DNA from: Tannerella sp.
GTDB taxonomy: Bacteria > Bacteroidota > Bacteroidia > Bacteroidales > Tannerellaceae
Assembly (NCBI GenBank): GCA_031288935.1
Contig: JAITQL010000204.1
Span: 1 to 7,556, forward strand
Direction: 5' to 3'
DNA length: 7,556 bases
Positions within the stretch are counted from its first letter, which is position 1. Each line of letters begins with the position of its first letter. A program made the translations under genes and the position numbers. This document shows, piece by piece, positions 1 through 6,232 of the stretch. Below the pieces are notes generated by a model that had not been told where the DNA came from, made no database searches, and worked only from the letters and a program-made list of their open reading frames with translations.

Positions 1-2
1 AC

Positions 3-116
3 GGACACAGAGCTAAAAGCCTGTTTAAATATGGATTACAAACTATTGCCGCTGCATTGCTGAATCCTTTTGCCAAATTCGATTTTAATGTCTTTGATTT
101 TTTGTCATGTACTTAG
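3..116 (+). CDS. IS4-family transposase, C-terminal end only (partial at left edge)
   Basis: Reading in frame from base 3 gives 37 residues and a TAG stop at 114-116. The peptide begins GHRAKSLFKYGLQ and ends with FDFLSCT. From memory of the family, an (R/H)xKSLFxYG segment followed by an F-x-F/Y-LSCT C-terminus is typical of DDE transposases of the IS4 superfamily in Bacteroides. The catalytic DDE residues, which would lie upstream, are outside the window, so activity of the element cannot be judged. The frame is closed by a normal stop rather than being broken. The right terminal inverted repeat should lie a short way downstream, but it cannot be identified without the left end. The A+T-rich composition differs from the G+C-rich genes that follow. 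The family call is fairly sure; the specific IS name is not recognised. Confidence 0.75.
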   Translation, partial: GHRAKSLFKYGLQTIAAALLNPFAKFDFNVFDFLSCT

Positions 117-149
117 ATCAATCATAGTAAATTGGAATACAAAAAAACA

Positions 150-340
150 GGGATGAATGCCATCCTATTTATGCCACCCCACCGTACGGGATGCAAGAGG
201 GAGGGGTAGAACGGTTTTCTACCGAACTGCCATCCCCACGGGGATGAACGGCTTTGCCGGAAACACAACTGCCACTGCGAACAGCACCGCCGTCCCTGCG
301 CGGCACGAAGCAGGCCGGGCGAAAACAGTTTTGATCCGGC
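150..340. repeat. Chain of small inverted repeats downstream of the transposase
   Basis: Four separate foldbacks are visible. GGATG (151-155) pairs with CATCC (161-165). GGTAGAA (205-211) pairs with TTCTACC (217-223) around a five-base loop. CATCCCC (231-237) pairs with GGGGATG (240-246) around only two bases, so in practice its inner pairs would open. GCCGG plus AAAA (314-325) pairs with TTTT plus CCGGC (329-340) across a small internal loop. CCGTACGG at 182-189 is a perfect eight-base palindrome, and ACCCC (176-180) could alternatively pair with GGGGT (203-207). The density of pairing suggests a structured RNA or a palindromic repeat unit rather than coding sequence. No known RNA family is recognised, and the first hairpin could simply be the transposase terminator. 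Confidence 0.45.
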
Positions 341-476
341 ACAAAACCTCATTTCATATTGGCGAACTGTTTTTCATGGCGCCTCAAAAAAGTGTTAGTT
401 AAACGGCGGCGGCGGGCAAAAAAAAGGACGGATTTTGAGTTTGCCTCCTGAAAAGCGGTCATCGCTTTCCGTTTTT

Positions 477-510
477 GAAAGAAAGCAGACCCGGAATGAC
501 ACCGGGCTGC
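477..510 (-). terminator. Probable intrinsic terminator of the glycosidase/Spy-like operon
   Basis: GCAG (485-488) and CCCGG (490-494) pair with CCGGG (502-506) and CTGC (507-510), giving nine base pairs with one bulged A at 489 and a seven-base loop. Read on the minus strand the stem is followed by TTTCTTTC, a U-rich though interrupted tail. It lies 65 bases beyond the stop codon of the minus-strand Spy-like gene, which is the right place and orientation for the end of that operon. The interrupted U-tract lowers confidence. Confidence 0.5.
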
Positions 511-521
511 AAAACGTTCAG

Positions 522-550
522 AGTCCCCGAATCCCCCGAATCCGGGGACT
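522..550. repeat. Perfect 8-base inverted repeat after the Spy-like gene
   Basis: AGTCCCCG (522-529) and CGGGGACT (543-550) are exact inverted copies around a 13-base loop that itself contains a run of C. The repeat begins 24 bases beyond the stop codon of the minus-strand gene. No U-run follows on either strand, so it is not a standard intrinsic terminator. It may protect the 3' end of the mRNA from exonucleases or act together with the hairpin at 485-510. Confidence 0.45.
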
Positions 551-574
551 GCCCAATCCTTGAATTTTTGAATC

Positions 575-961
575 CTACCGTTGTCGTCGCCGGCCTGTCA
601 TCTCCGCCGTCTTTTTCCGGTAGCGTTCCAGCTGCTCCGCCGTCAGTACGTCCGACAGGGCTTTTTCCTTTTCCCGATTCAGTACGGTCATGGATTCGCG
701 GAGCTTCTCGCGGTCGCCGTCGGCCGACTGGAACAGAATCTGCTGCGCCTGCGCAAAGAGCAAATTAATCGAGTCCACCGGAGCGACCTGTCCGGTTGTC
801 AGCTCCAACTCCTCCGTCATCCATTCGGTCGAGCGTTTCGCAAATTCCTCTGCCGTGAAACGCCGGCCTTCTCCACGCTGCTGTCTGCCTTCCTGCGGCG
901 CCTGCGCGGACAAAGCGAGGCAAACCAGCCATCCTGCAATAATCAATAGATACTTTTTCAT
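575..961 (-). CDS. Small exported Spy/CpxP-like (LTxxQ motif) protein
   Basis: This 128-residue protein starts MKKYLLIIAGWLVCLALSAQA, a clear signal peptide with a basic start, a hydrophobic core and likely cleavage after about residue 21. It should therefore act in the periplasm. The mature part is highly charged and helical. It carries two LTxxQ motifs, LTTGQ at 54-58 and LTAEQ at 106-110, the hallmark of the Spy/CpxP family of periplasmic chaperone or stress proteins; similar small proteins are common in Bacteroidetes. The C-terminus is strongly basic (GRRRQR). The start at 961 was chosen because the signal peptide begins there; the longer open frame to 1033 adds 24 residues that overlap the preceding gene and would hide the signal. 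It begins 28 bases after the glycosidase stop, so it is probably co-transcribed. The exact role (chaperone, sensor partner or other) cannot be told. Confidence 0.8.
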   Translation of the reverse strand: MKKYLLIIAGWLVCLALSAQAPQEGRQQRGEGRRFTAEEFAKRSTEWMTEELELTTGQVAPVDSINLLFAQAQQILFQSADGDREKLRESMTVLNREKEKALSDVLTAEQLERYRKKTAEMTGRRRQR

Positions 962-989
962 ACAAATACAATTTAAAGATGATACGAAT

Positions 990-3458
990 TTAAATGTCTT
1001 TCTTTTCGATGCGATACCCGCTTGGGTTGTCAATTTTCACCGTGAAACCCGACGGCACGGCGACGGAATAGCGAATCCGGTCGCCCGTGCGTTCCCATTC
1101 CATGCGGATCACTTCTTCTCCCACCGGAATACTTCCGCTGCAACGCTCAAGAACGATGTCGGTGAAACGGAGGGTGACTGTTTTGGCCACGTAGTCGATA
1201 TGACTGACGCCCAGCACGTCGCGGTACAGCACATGGGCGATGTAGGCGGCAAATCCGTGATTGCAGCTGGCCTGGTTCTGCATGTGCTCCCACAGGGTGC
1301 CGGTACGGTCGGCCATGGCGAAGAAATAATCCTGTATTTCGGGCAGCAGTTGCGTCTGCAAGCCGTAGCGCGACAGCAAGTCCATGCGCAGGTAGTTTCC
1401 CATGAAGGCATTGGCGCGGAAAACGGCAGGGTACGCGACGGCGTCGTCGCGATTGGGGCCGAACTCCGAAACCAGCTTCTTCCACAGGCCGGGGTGCGAA
1501 TCGGGGGTGGCCACGCCGAAGAAGAAGGCGTAATATTGACACACCTCCGTCGTATGGCCGGTGACGTTCAGCTTCCCGTTTTCGCGGACGGCATTGTCTG
1601 TGAAAAACTCGCCGTTGAACGACTGGCGGAGGACGGTTTGCCGGATGCGTTCCGCTTTCGTTGCCCAGCCTGCGCGGCCGTACAGCCGGGAGGCGGCGGA
1701 CAGGGCGGCGTAATAAAGCATGTTGGTCGGATAGCTGACGTCCTGTACGAAGTCGTTGGCTTTCGACCATTCCACGAATTTCCAGCCGTCGAGTTTCTCC
1801 AGCAGCCCGTCCGTATTTTCAAATCCGGCGAAATAGTCCAGCAGCTTTTCCATTCTGGGCTTCAGGCGGGCGATCAGGGCAGGGTCGCCCCCGCGAACGG
1901 CATAGTCTTCCACCTGCAGGATAAACCACATCGACCATTGCGGGATAAAGTTGCCGTCCGGATGGTCGGAAGGATAGCACATCGGTATCATTCCGGCAGG
2001 GAGATGCCGGAAGGTGTCCGGCAGGGCATAGTTTTCGTAAAAGTTGTGCGTGACGTCCGAACGGCCGGTAAACTCCTGTTCCATGATGGCGGCAAAATAA
2101 CTGTCGCACAGCCAGCCGGCGCGTTCGCGCGAGGGGCAGTCCGTCAGCACGTCGACGGCATTTTGACGCGCCGTCTGTTTGGCGGCGGCGTAGATGGCAT
2201 TCAGCTTGCAGTTGCTGCTGACGAACGTGGCATGCGGGTTTTCCGGGTAGGCAAACTCCCGCACGTAGAGTTTTTCTATCCGGCAGTCGCCCTTGAGCAC
2301 AATCGCTTTCAGGTAGCGGAAGGTATAGGTCTCGAACGTTTCGAGGCGATAGGCGCCCGGCTCCAGTTCGTAGACGATCTGGTTGTTGATGTCGGCCTGG
2401 CGCTGTTTGGTCTTCACATCCCCTCCGGTCAGCATTTCATCGAAGTAAAGAACGAGTTTGACCGGCGTTGAACAAGTCAGCCGGGAGCCGATGAAGCCCG
2501 AATAGTTCACGCCGAAGTCGAAGAGGTAAAATTCGTTCTCCTTCAGCGGAAGCGCTCCCAGGACAAGGGGCGACTTGTTGACGATTTCCCGGCTGCCGGT
2601 CACAATTTCCTGTATCTCCTGCGAGGGGGTGGCTTCGAGTTCCGCTTCGGGATACCCTTTGAAGACATCGCTGATGTCCCTCAGCGAACGGTCTTTGTAG
2701 TAGGTCTCCGGCGGAACCTTTTTCACCGTCCCCTTGAGATGGACGGCAACGGGGTCGATCAGGCCGAATCCGGGCATCAGCACGCCGCGGGGCAACAGTT
2801 TGACGGGCGGGAACACCGCCGTTTTCAGTTTCTCGACCGGTTCTTTGGCCGAGGTACGCCACCGGTCGTAACCTTCCCGCATCCGGTAGTACTCCGTGAA
2901 CGGCCGCTGAAAACTGTACCGTTCCACTTTCTGCACGCGCTCTTTCAGTTGAAAGACCTCAAAGTCGCGGTTTTTGCCTGTGGCAAGCGCCACCTTGCCG
3001 TCCACCGTCACTTCCGACAGCAGAAACGAGGGCTGGTCAAGCGTGTAATACGTATTGACATTGTATCCGGCCACTTCCACCGCCACGATGTTTTCACCCT
3101 CCTTCAGCCATTTCCCGAGCGGATATTCGTCTATCCGGAAATAACCGTGCGCTGCACGCGCCGGGCCGGAACCCGCAAACTCGCCGTTCACAAACACGCG
3201 GTACAGCGTGGAAGCCGCCACTTTCAGCTCCGCCTCCTGTCCGCCTTTCACCTCAAAGACGCCCCGGAAGCCAAGGTTCAGGTTCATTTCCTTTTCCCGG
3301 CCGGCCGCCCAGACGGGGACGGCCTTTTGCACCGGCGAGTCCTCTTCCGTATCCGGACGGGTCATGGCATGGGCTTGAAAAGCAGAAACAGACAGAAACA
3401 ACAGCATGACGGGAACGGATATTCTCTTCAACAATACAGTAATCTTCTTTACATTCAT
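990..3458 (-). CDS. Secreted GH78-type alpha-L-rhamnosidase-like glycosidase
   Basis: The 822-residue protein begins with a basic stretch, a hydrophobic segment (about 13-27) and AHA, a type I signal peptide cut near residue 31, so it is predicted to be periplasmic or outside the cell. Residues about 60-150 form a beta-sandwich of the rhamnosidase N-terminal type (LYRVFVNGEFAGSGPAR). Another beta-rich domain covers roughly 230-400. Residues about 410-745 are the (alpha/alpha)6 six-hairpin catalytic domain, and a C-terminal beta domain follows. The motif DCPSRERAGWLCD (440-452) matches the GH78 active-site segment, with E445 as candidate general acid and D452 seven residues on; E724 in TLWEH is the candidate base. 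The enzyme should hydrolyse terminal alpha-L-rhamnose, but related clades act on other sugars. The start at 3458 was chosen because it sits directly before the signal peptide. The frame stays open upstream to 3788 through the tRNA gene, which is chance. No SusC/SusD partner is visible. Confidence 0.85.
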   Translation of the reverse strand: MNVKKITVLLKRISVPVMLLFLSVSAFQAHAMTRPDTEEDSPVQKAVPVWAAGREKEMNLNLGFRGVFEVKGGQEAELKVAASTLYRVFVNGEFAGSGPARAAHGYFRIDEYPLGKWLKEGENIVAVEVAGYNVNTYYTLDQPSFLLSEVTVDGKVALATGKNRDFEVFQLKERVQKVERYSFQRPFTEYYRMREGYDRWRTSAKEPVEKLKTAVFPPVKLLPRGVLMPGFGLIDPVAVHLKGTVKKVPPETYYKDRSLRDISDVFKGYPEAELEATPSQEIQEIVTGSREIVNKSPLVLGALPLKENEFYLFDFGVNYSGFIGSRLTCSTPVKLVLYFDEMLTGGDVKTKQRQADINNQIVYELEPGAYRLETFETYTFRYLKAIVLKGDCRIEKLYVREFAYPENPHATFVSSNCKLNAIYAAAKQTARQNAVDVLTDCPSRERAGWLCDSYFAAIMEQEFTGRSDVTHNFYENYALPDTFRHLPAGMIPMCYPSDHPDGNFIPQWSMWFILQVEDYAVRGGDPALIARLKPRMEKLLDYFAGFENTDGLLEKLDGWKFVEWSKANDFVQDVSYPTNMLYYAALSAASRLYGRAGWATKAERIRQTVLRQSFNGEFFTDNAVRENGKLNVTGHTTEVCQYYAFFFGVATPDSHPGLWKKLVSEFGPNRDDAVAYPAVFRANAFMGNYLRMDLLSRYGLQTQLLPEIQDYFFAMADRTGTLWEHMQNQASCNHGFAAYIAHVLYRDVLGVSHIDYVAKTVTLRFTDIVLERCSGSIPVGEEVIRMEWERTGDRIRYSVAVPSGFTVKIDNPSGYRIEKKDI

Positions 3459-3513
3459 CACATCTTCATTTAATGGTATTACAACTTTATTTCCGCCAAA
3501 GAAGGCGTACGTG

Positions 3514-3541
3514 CAAAGATAGAGAATATTCCCGCACCAAA
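3514..3541 (-). promoter_or_regulatory. Probable promoter of the glycosidase operon
   Basis: On the minus strand TATCTTTG at 3521-3514 matches the Bacteroidetes -7 element TAnnTTTG exactly. A TTTG at 3541-3538 could serve as the -33 element, but the 16-base gap is shorter than the usual 19-21. Transcription would start near 3507, leaving a leader of about 50 bases before the ATG at 3458. It lies between the tRNA terminator and the gene, where a new promoter would be needed. The -7 element is identical to that before the tRNA gene. Confidence 0.6.
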
Positions 3542-3577
3542 CCGGAGAGAGCCGTTTTTTATCCTTGCGGAGGCCGT

Positions 3578-3615
3578 AAAAAAACAAAGCCGGGTGTCCG
3601 AAACATCCAGCTTTG
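3578..3615 (-). terminator. Intrinsic terminator of tRNA-Cys
   Basis: CAAAGC (3585-3590) pairs with GCTTTG (3610-3615). Inside that, GG (3592-3593) pairs with CC (3607-3608), G3594 with T3606 as a wobble, and TGT (3595-3597) with ACA (3603-3605), around a five-base loop. One C-A mismatch interrupts the stem. Seven A residues at 3578-3584 become seven U residues directly after the stem on the minus strand. It lies 40 bases beyond the tRNA 3' end, so the tRNA is its own transcription unit and does not read into the glycosidase. Confidence 0.8.
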
Positions 3616-3654
3616 AAAAGAAAATATTGAAACTCTCGATTTGAAGTAGAGTAG

Positions 3655-3725
3655 AGGTTCCTAGCGGATTCGAACCGCTGTAATCGGTTTTGCAGACCGG
3701 TGCCTAACCGCTCGGCCAAGGAACC
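3655..3725 (-). tRNA. tRNA-Cys (anticodon GCA)
   Basis: The minus strand folds as a standard cloverleaf. The acceptor stem is GGTTCCT (3725-3719) with AGGAACC (3662-3656). The D stem is GCC/GGC with a GG-containing D loop. The anticodon loop is CTGCAAA, which places GCA at positions 34-36 and reads UGC and UGU codons. The T arm is AGCGG-TTCGAAT-CCGCT, and the variable loop has four bases. The base after the acceptor stem (3655) gives U at position 73, the cysteine identity discriminator. CCA is not encoded and must be added by the nucleotidyltransferase. One oddity is that the outermost anticodon-stem pair (27-43) is C-A and unpaired. The gene has its own promoter and terminator. Confidence 0.95.
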
Positions 3726-3736
3726 CTTCGCGGCTG

Positions 3737-3766
3737 CAAAGATATACATTTTTCCCAAGATGGAAA
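3737..3766 (-). promoter_or_regulatory. Probable promoter of tRNA-Cys
   Basis: TATCTTTG at 3744-3737 on the minus strand is an exact Bacteroidetes -7 element. TTTC at 3766-3763 is a near match to the -33 TTTG, 18 bases away. Transcription would begin near 3730, only a few bases before the tRNA 5' end at 3725, as expected for a stable RNA gene with a short leader. Confidence 0.65.
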
Positions 3767-3816
3767 GAATCGCCTCTCTTTTTTTCATTTATACCGGAAA
3801 TAATTAGCGGTTTCTT

Positions 3817-3848
3817 TTTGTAAGTCTGCCGAAAAAGCGTTTCCTTTG
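3817..3848 (+). promoter_or_regulatory. Probable promoter of the rfbC-rfbB-recR-GNAT operon
   Basis: TTTG at 3817-3820 and TTCCTTTG at 3841-3848 are 20 bases apart, close to the Bacteroidetes arrangement of a -33 TTTG and a -7 TAnnTTTG; one of the -7 positions differs. Transcription would start near 3855. This supports the ATG at 3876 as the rfbC start and rules against the upstream in-frame ATG at 3846, which would lie before or at the transcript start. Confidence 0.5.
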
Positions 3849-3875
3849 TTCGCATTTTTGATTAATCCTTTTTGT

Positions 3876-4445
3876 ATGAAGTATACAGAGACAGCCATTC
3901 CAGGCGTTTGGACAATGGAACCGGAGATGTTCAGGGATACCCGGGGTTATTTTATGGAAACATTCAGGCAGGCTGATTTTGAGAAACGGATCGGCCGCAT
4001 TTCTTTCATGCAGGACAATGAATCCTGCTCGGTGAAAGGCGTGCTTCGCGGACTGCACTATCAGCTGGCGCCCTGTTCGCAGGCCAAACTGGTGCGCGTG
4101 ATACAGGGCAGCGTGCTGGATGTGGCCGTAGATATCCGTCGCCATTCGCCCACGTTCGGAAAAGCCGTCGCCATCGAACTGTCGGCGGAAAACAAGCTGC
4201 AACTGTTCATCCCGCAAGGGTTTGCTCACGGATTCCACGTCCTGAGTTCGACGGCGGTGTTCACCTACAAGGTGGACAACCCCTACGCTCCGGCGCAGGA
4301 ACGCGGCATCCGCTTCGACGACCCGGCCATCGGCATTGACTGGCAACTGACCGGACGGACACCCGTTCTTTCTGAAAAAGACATGAAACTGCCGCTGTTG
4401 AAAGACGCGGAACTGAATTTCGAATATAATACGCAAAAGCAATGA
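3876..4445 (+). CDS. rfbC: dTDP-4-dehydrorhamnose 3,5-epimerase
   Basis: This 189-residue cytoplasmic enzyme performs the third step of dTDP-L-rhamnose synthesis, epimerising dTDP-4-dehydro-6-deoxy-D-glucose at C3 and C5. It is a single cupin (jelly-roll) domain of normal family length. The motifs fit RmlC: RDTRGYF (20-26) in the nucleotide-sugar region, VLRGLHYQ with R58 and catalytic H61, K71 in QAKLVRV, IPQGFAHGF (112-120), catalytic Y131 in FTYKVDNPY, and D169 in SEKD near the C-terminus. The start at 3876 gives the usual family N-terminus; an in-frame ATG at 3846 adds ten hydrophobic residues and is less likely. The stop overlaps the rfbB start as ATGA, so the two are translationally coupled. 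It is the first gene of the operon. The name rmlC is equivalent. Confidence 0.95.
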   Translation: MKYTETAIPGVWTMEPEMFRDTRGYFMETFRQADFEKRIGRISFMQDNESCSVKGVLRGLHYQLAPCSQAKLVRVIQGSVLDVAVDIRRHSPTFGKAVAIELSAENKLQLFIPQGFAHGFHVLSSTAVFTYKVDNPYAPAQERGIRFDDPAIGIDWQLTGRTPVLSEKDMKLPLLKDAELNFEYNTQKQ

Positions 4446-5596
4446 AAACCTATTTGATAACCGGCGGGGCGGGCTTTATCGGCGCCAATTTCGTGCAGTA
4501 CATGCGATCTGCCCACCCGGAAGCGCGCCTCCTGATCCTGGACGCGCTGACCTATGCGGGCAACCTGGGCACCGTCCGCAAACTGATCGACGACAAACAG
4601 TGTCTGTTCGTCAAGGGCGACATCGGCGACCGGCCGCTGGTGGAACATCTGTTTGAGACATACGGCATCCGGTGCGTGGTGAACTTTGCGGCGGAAAGTC
4701 ACGTAGACCGCAGCATCGAAAACCCGCAACTGTTCCTGGAAACCAATATCCTCGGCACGCAGAATCTGCTGGATGCCGCCCGCAAGGCCTGGGTGACCGG
4801 CAGGGACGATGCCGGCTACCCCGTCTGGCAGGAAGGCGTGCGCTTCCATCAGGTCTCTACCGACGAGGTCTACGGCAGTCTGGGCGCCGGCGACTATTTC
4901 CGGGAGACGACTCCGCTCGACCCGCACAGCCCCTACAGCGCCTCCAAGGCCAGCGCCGACCTGTTCGTAAAAGCCTATGCCGATACCTACCGGATGCCGG
5001 TCAGCATCACGCGCTGTTCCAACAACTACGGCCCGTATCATTTCCCGGAGAAACTGATTCCCCTGCTTGTCAAAAATATTCTGGAAGGGAAGAAACTTCC
5101 GGTGTATGGCGACGGGACGAACGTGCGCGACTGGCTGTATGTGGAAGACCACTGCAAGGCCATTGACGCGGTTATTCACCGGGGCAGGGCGGGTGAAATC
5201 TACAACGTGGGCGGACACAACGAGCGGCAGAACATCGAAATCGTCCGCACCGTAATCCATACTATCCGCCAGTTGCTGACTGACGTGCCCGAATATCGCG
5301 GGGCATTAAAACGGCAAGAGCGCCAACCGGACGGTCAGCTCGCCATCGAATGGATCAGCGAGGAACTGATTGTGTTTGTGAAAGACCGTCTGGGACACGA
5401 CCGTCGCTACGCCATTGATCCGTCCAAGATTACCGGCGAACTGGGCTGGACGCCCGAAACGGACTTTGAAACCGGTATCCTGAAAACGGTACGCTGGTAT
5501 CTGGAGCATCAGGACTGGGTGGACGAGATCACGAAAGGAGATTACATGAATTATTATGAACGGATGTATACCGGCCGGGAACTGTCTGCGGATTAA
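4442..5596 (+). CDS. rfbB: dTDP-glucose 4,6-dehydratase
   Basis: This NAD-dependent enzyme of the extended short-chain dehydrogenase family converts dTDP-D-glucose to dTDP-4-dehydro-6-deoxy-D-glucose, the second step to dTDP-L-rhamnose. The 384 residues open with a Rossmann fold and the NAD motif GGAGFIG (8-14). NFAAESHVDRS (81-91) follows. The catalytic residues are T140-D141-E142 in VSTDEVYG, and Y165 with K169 in YSASK. RCSNNYGPYHFPEKLIP (191-207) and DGTNVRDWLYVEDHCKA (224-240) are the usual substrate-binding segments. It is somewhat longer than the roughly 350-residue proteobacterial enzymes, through extra residues near 117-132 and 283-312. It overlaps rfbC by four bases and ends three bases before recR. 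The name rmlB is equivalent. The product is shared by other deoxysugar pathways, but rfbC beside it points to L-rhamnose. Confidence 0.96.
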   Translation: MKTYLITGGAGFIGANFVQYMRSAHPEARLLILDALTYAGNLGTVRKLIDDKQCLFVKGDIGDRPLVEHLFETYGIRCVVNFAAESHVDRSIENPQLFLETNILGTQNLLDAARKAWVTGRDDAGYPVWQEGVRFHQVSTDEVYGSLGAGDYFRETTPLDPHSPYSASKASADLFVKAYADTYRMPVSITRCSNNYGPYHFPEKLIPLLVKNILEGKKLPVYGDGTNVRDWLYVEDHCKAIDAVIHRGRAGEIYNVGGHNERQNIEIVRTVIHTIRQLLTDVPEYRGALKRQERQPDGQLAIEWISEELIVFVKDRLGHDRRYAIDPSKITGELGWTPETDFETGILKTVRWYLEHQDWVDEITKGDYMNYYERMYTGRELSAD

Positions 5597-5599
5597 TCC

Positions 5600-6229
5600 A
5601 TGAACAGTCGAAAATATCCGTCGGTTCTGCTGGATAACGCCGTCAACGAACTGGCGGCGCTGCCGGGCATAGGCCGGAGAAGCGCCCTGCGGCTGGCGTT
5701 GCACATGCTGCGGCGCGATACCGGCTATACCGTCCGGTTGACGTCGGCGCTGTCCGCCCTGCGCCAGGACGTGAAATACTGCCGGGAATGCCACAACATC
5801 TGCGATGAAGGCTTTTGCTCCATCTGCGCCGATCCGAAGCGCGACCATTCGCTGGTGTGCGTGGTGGAGAACATCAAGGAGGTGATGGCGGTCGAAAATA
5901 CGGCGCAGTTCCACGGCGTCTACCACGTGCTGGGCGGCATTATTTCGCCGATGGACGGCATCGGCCCCGGCGATCTGGAGATCGACAGCCTGATGCAGCG
6001 CGTGGCAGCCGGTGAAATACGCGAGGTATTGCTGGCGCTCAGCGCCACCATGGAAGGCGACACGACCAACTTCTTTATCTACCGCAAACTTGCGCCCCAC
6101 AACGTGAAGGTGACCGTCATCGCCCGCGGCGTTGCCATCGGCGACGAGATCGAATATGCCGACGAAGTCACGCTGGGACGCTCCATCATCAACCGCGTGG
6201 ACTTTAATGACTGCATCAAACTGTCGTAA
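5600..6229 (+). CDS. recR: Recombination mediator protein RecR
   Basis: RecR works with RecO (and RecF) to load RecA on single-stranded DNA at gaps during recombinational repair. The 209 residues have the full family layout: a helix-hairpin-helix with [12 protein letters not shown] (21-32), a four-cysteine zinc motif (C61, C64, C73, C76, with an extra C68), a Toprim domain starting at VCVVEN with E90, [12 protein letters not shown] (112-123), and the C-terminal [21 protein letters not shown] region (175-195). Length is close to the usual 200. It starts three bases after the rfbB stop and ends three bases before the acetyltransferase, with no room for a separate promoter, so it should be expressed from the operon. 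No purine-rich ribosome site is obvious, and translational coupling is likely. Confidence 0.96.
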   Translation: MNSRKYPSVLLDNAVNELAALPGIGRRSALRLALHMLRRDTGYTVRLTSALSALRQDVKYCRECHNICDEGFCSICADPKRDHSLVCVVENIKEVMAVENTAQFHGVYHVLGGIISPMDGIGPGDLEIDSLMQRVAAGEIREVLLALSATMEGDTTNFFIYRKLAPHNVKVTVIARGVAIGDEIEYADEVTLGRSIINRVDFNDCIKLS

Positions 6230-6232
6230 GGC

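Larger units (their letters stand above)
117..574. other. 458-base stretch with no convincing gene, rich in palindromes
   Basis: This stretch separates the transposase end from the stop of the Spy-like gene. Three short open frames cross it: 157-402 plus, 122-352 minus and 475-768 plus. None has a recognisable domain, a signal peptide or a promoter-like upstream region, and the last runs into the antisense of a real gene. The left part (about 150-340) holds several hairpins and the right part (452-550) holds hairpins probably linked to termination of the minus-strand operon. The right end of the IS element must also lie in here if the element is complete. A short run of CGG-type triplets occurs near 405-416, followed by an A-tract at 419-425. 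Confidence 0.5.

Noticed and set aside
452..476. Hairpin AAAGCG/CGCTTT followed by CCGTTTTT on the plus strand
   Set aside because: The stem is six pairs but separated from the T-run, and no plus-strand gene ends shortly before it except the distant transposase. It is too weak to call.
690..2471. A 593-codon plus-strand open frame opposite the glycosidase and Spy-like genes
   Set aside because: It lies wholly antisense to two well-supported genes, has no recognisable domain and starts within the Spy-like gene. Its length reflects the high G+C codon use of the opposite strand.
3543..3560. Possible plus-strand terminator (CGG, six-base loop, CCG, T6)
   Set aside because: The stem is only three base pairs and no plus-strand gene ends nearby.
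3655..3725. tRNA-Cys as an attachment site for an integrated element
   Set aside because: No direct repeat of the tRNA 3' end and no integrase gene were seen in the window.
3459..3788. Upstream extension of the glycosidase frame by 110 codons to 3788
   Set aside because: It would be translated through the tRNA terminator and the tRNA gene itself and would bury the signal peptide. The ATG at 3458 starts directly at the signal sequence and lies after a good promoter.
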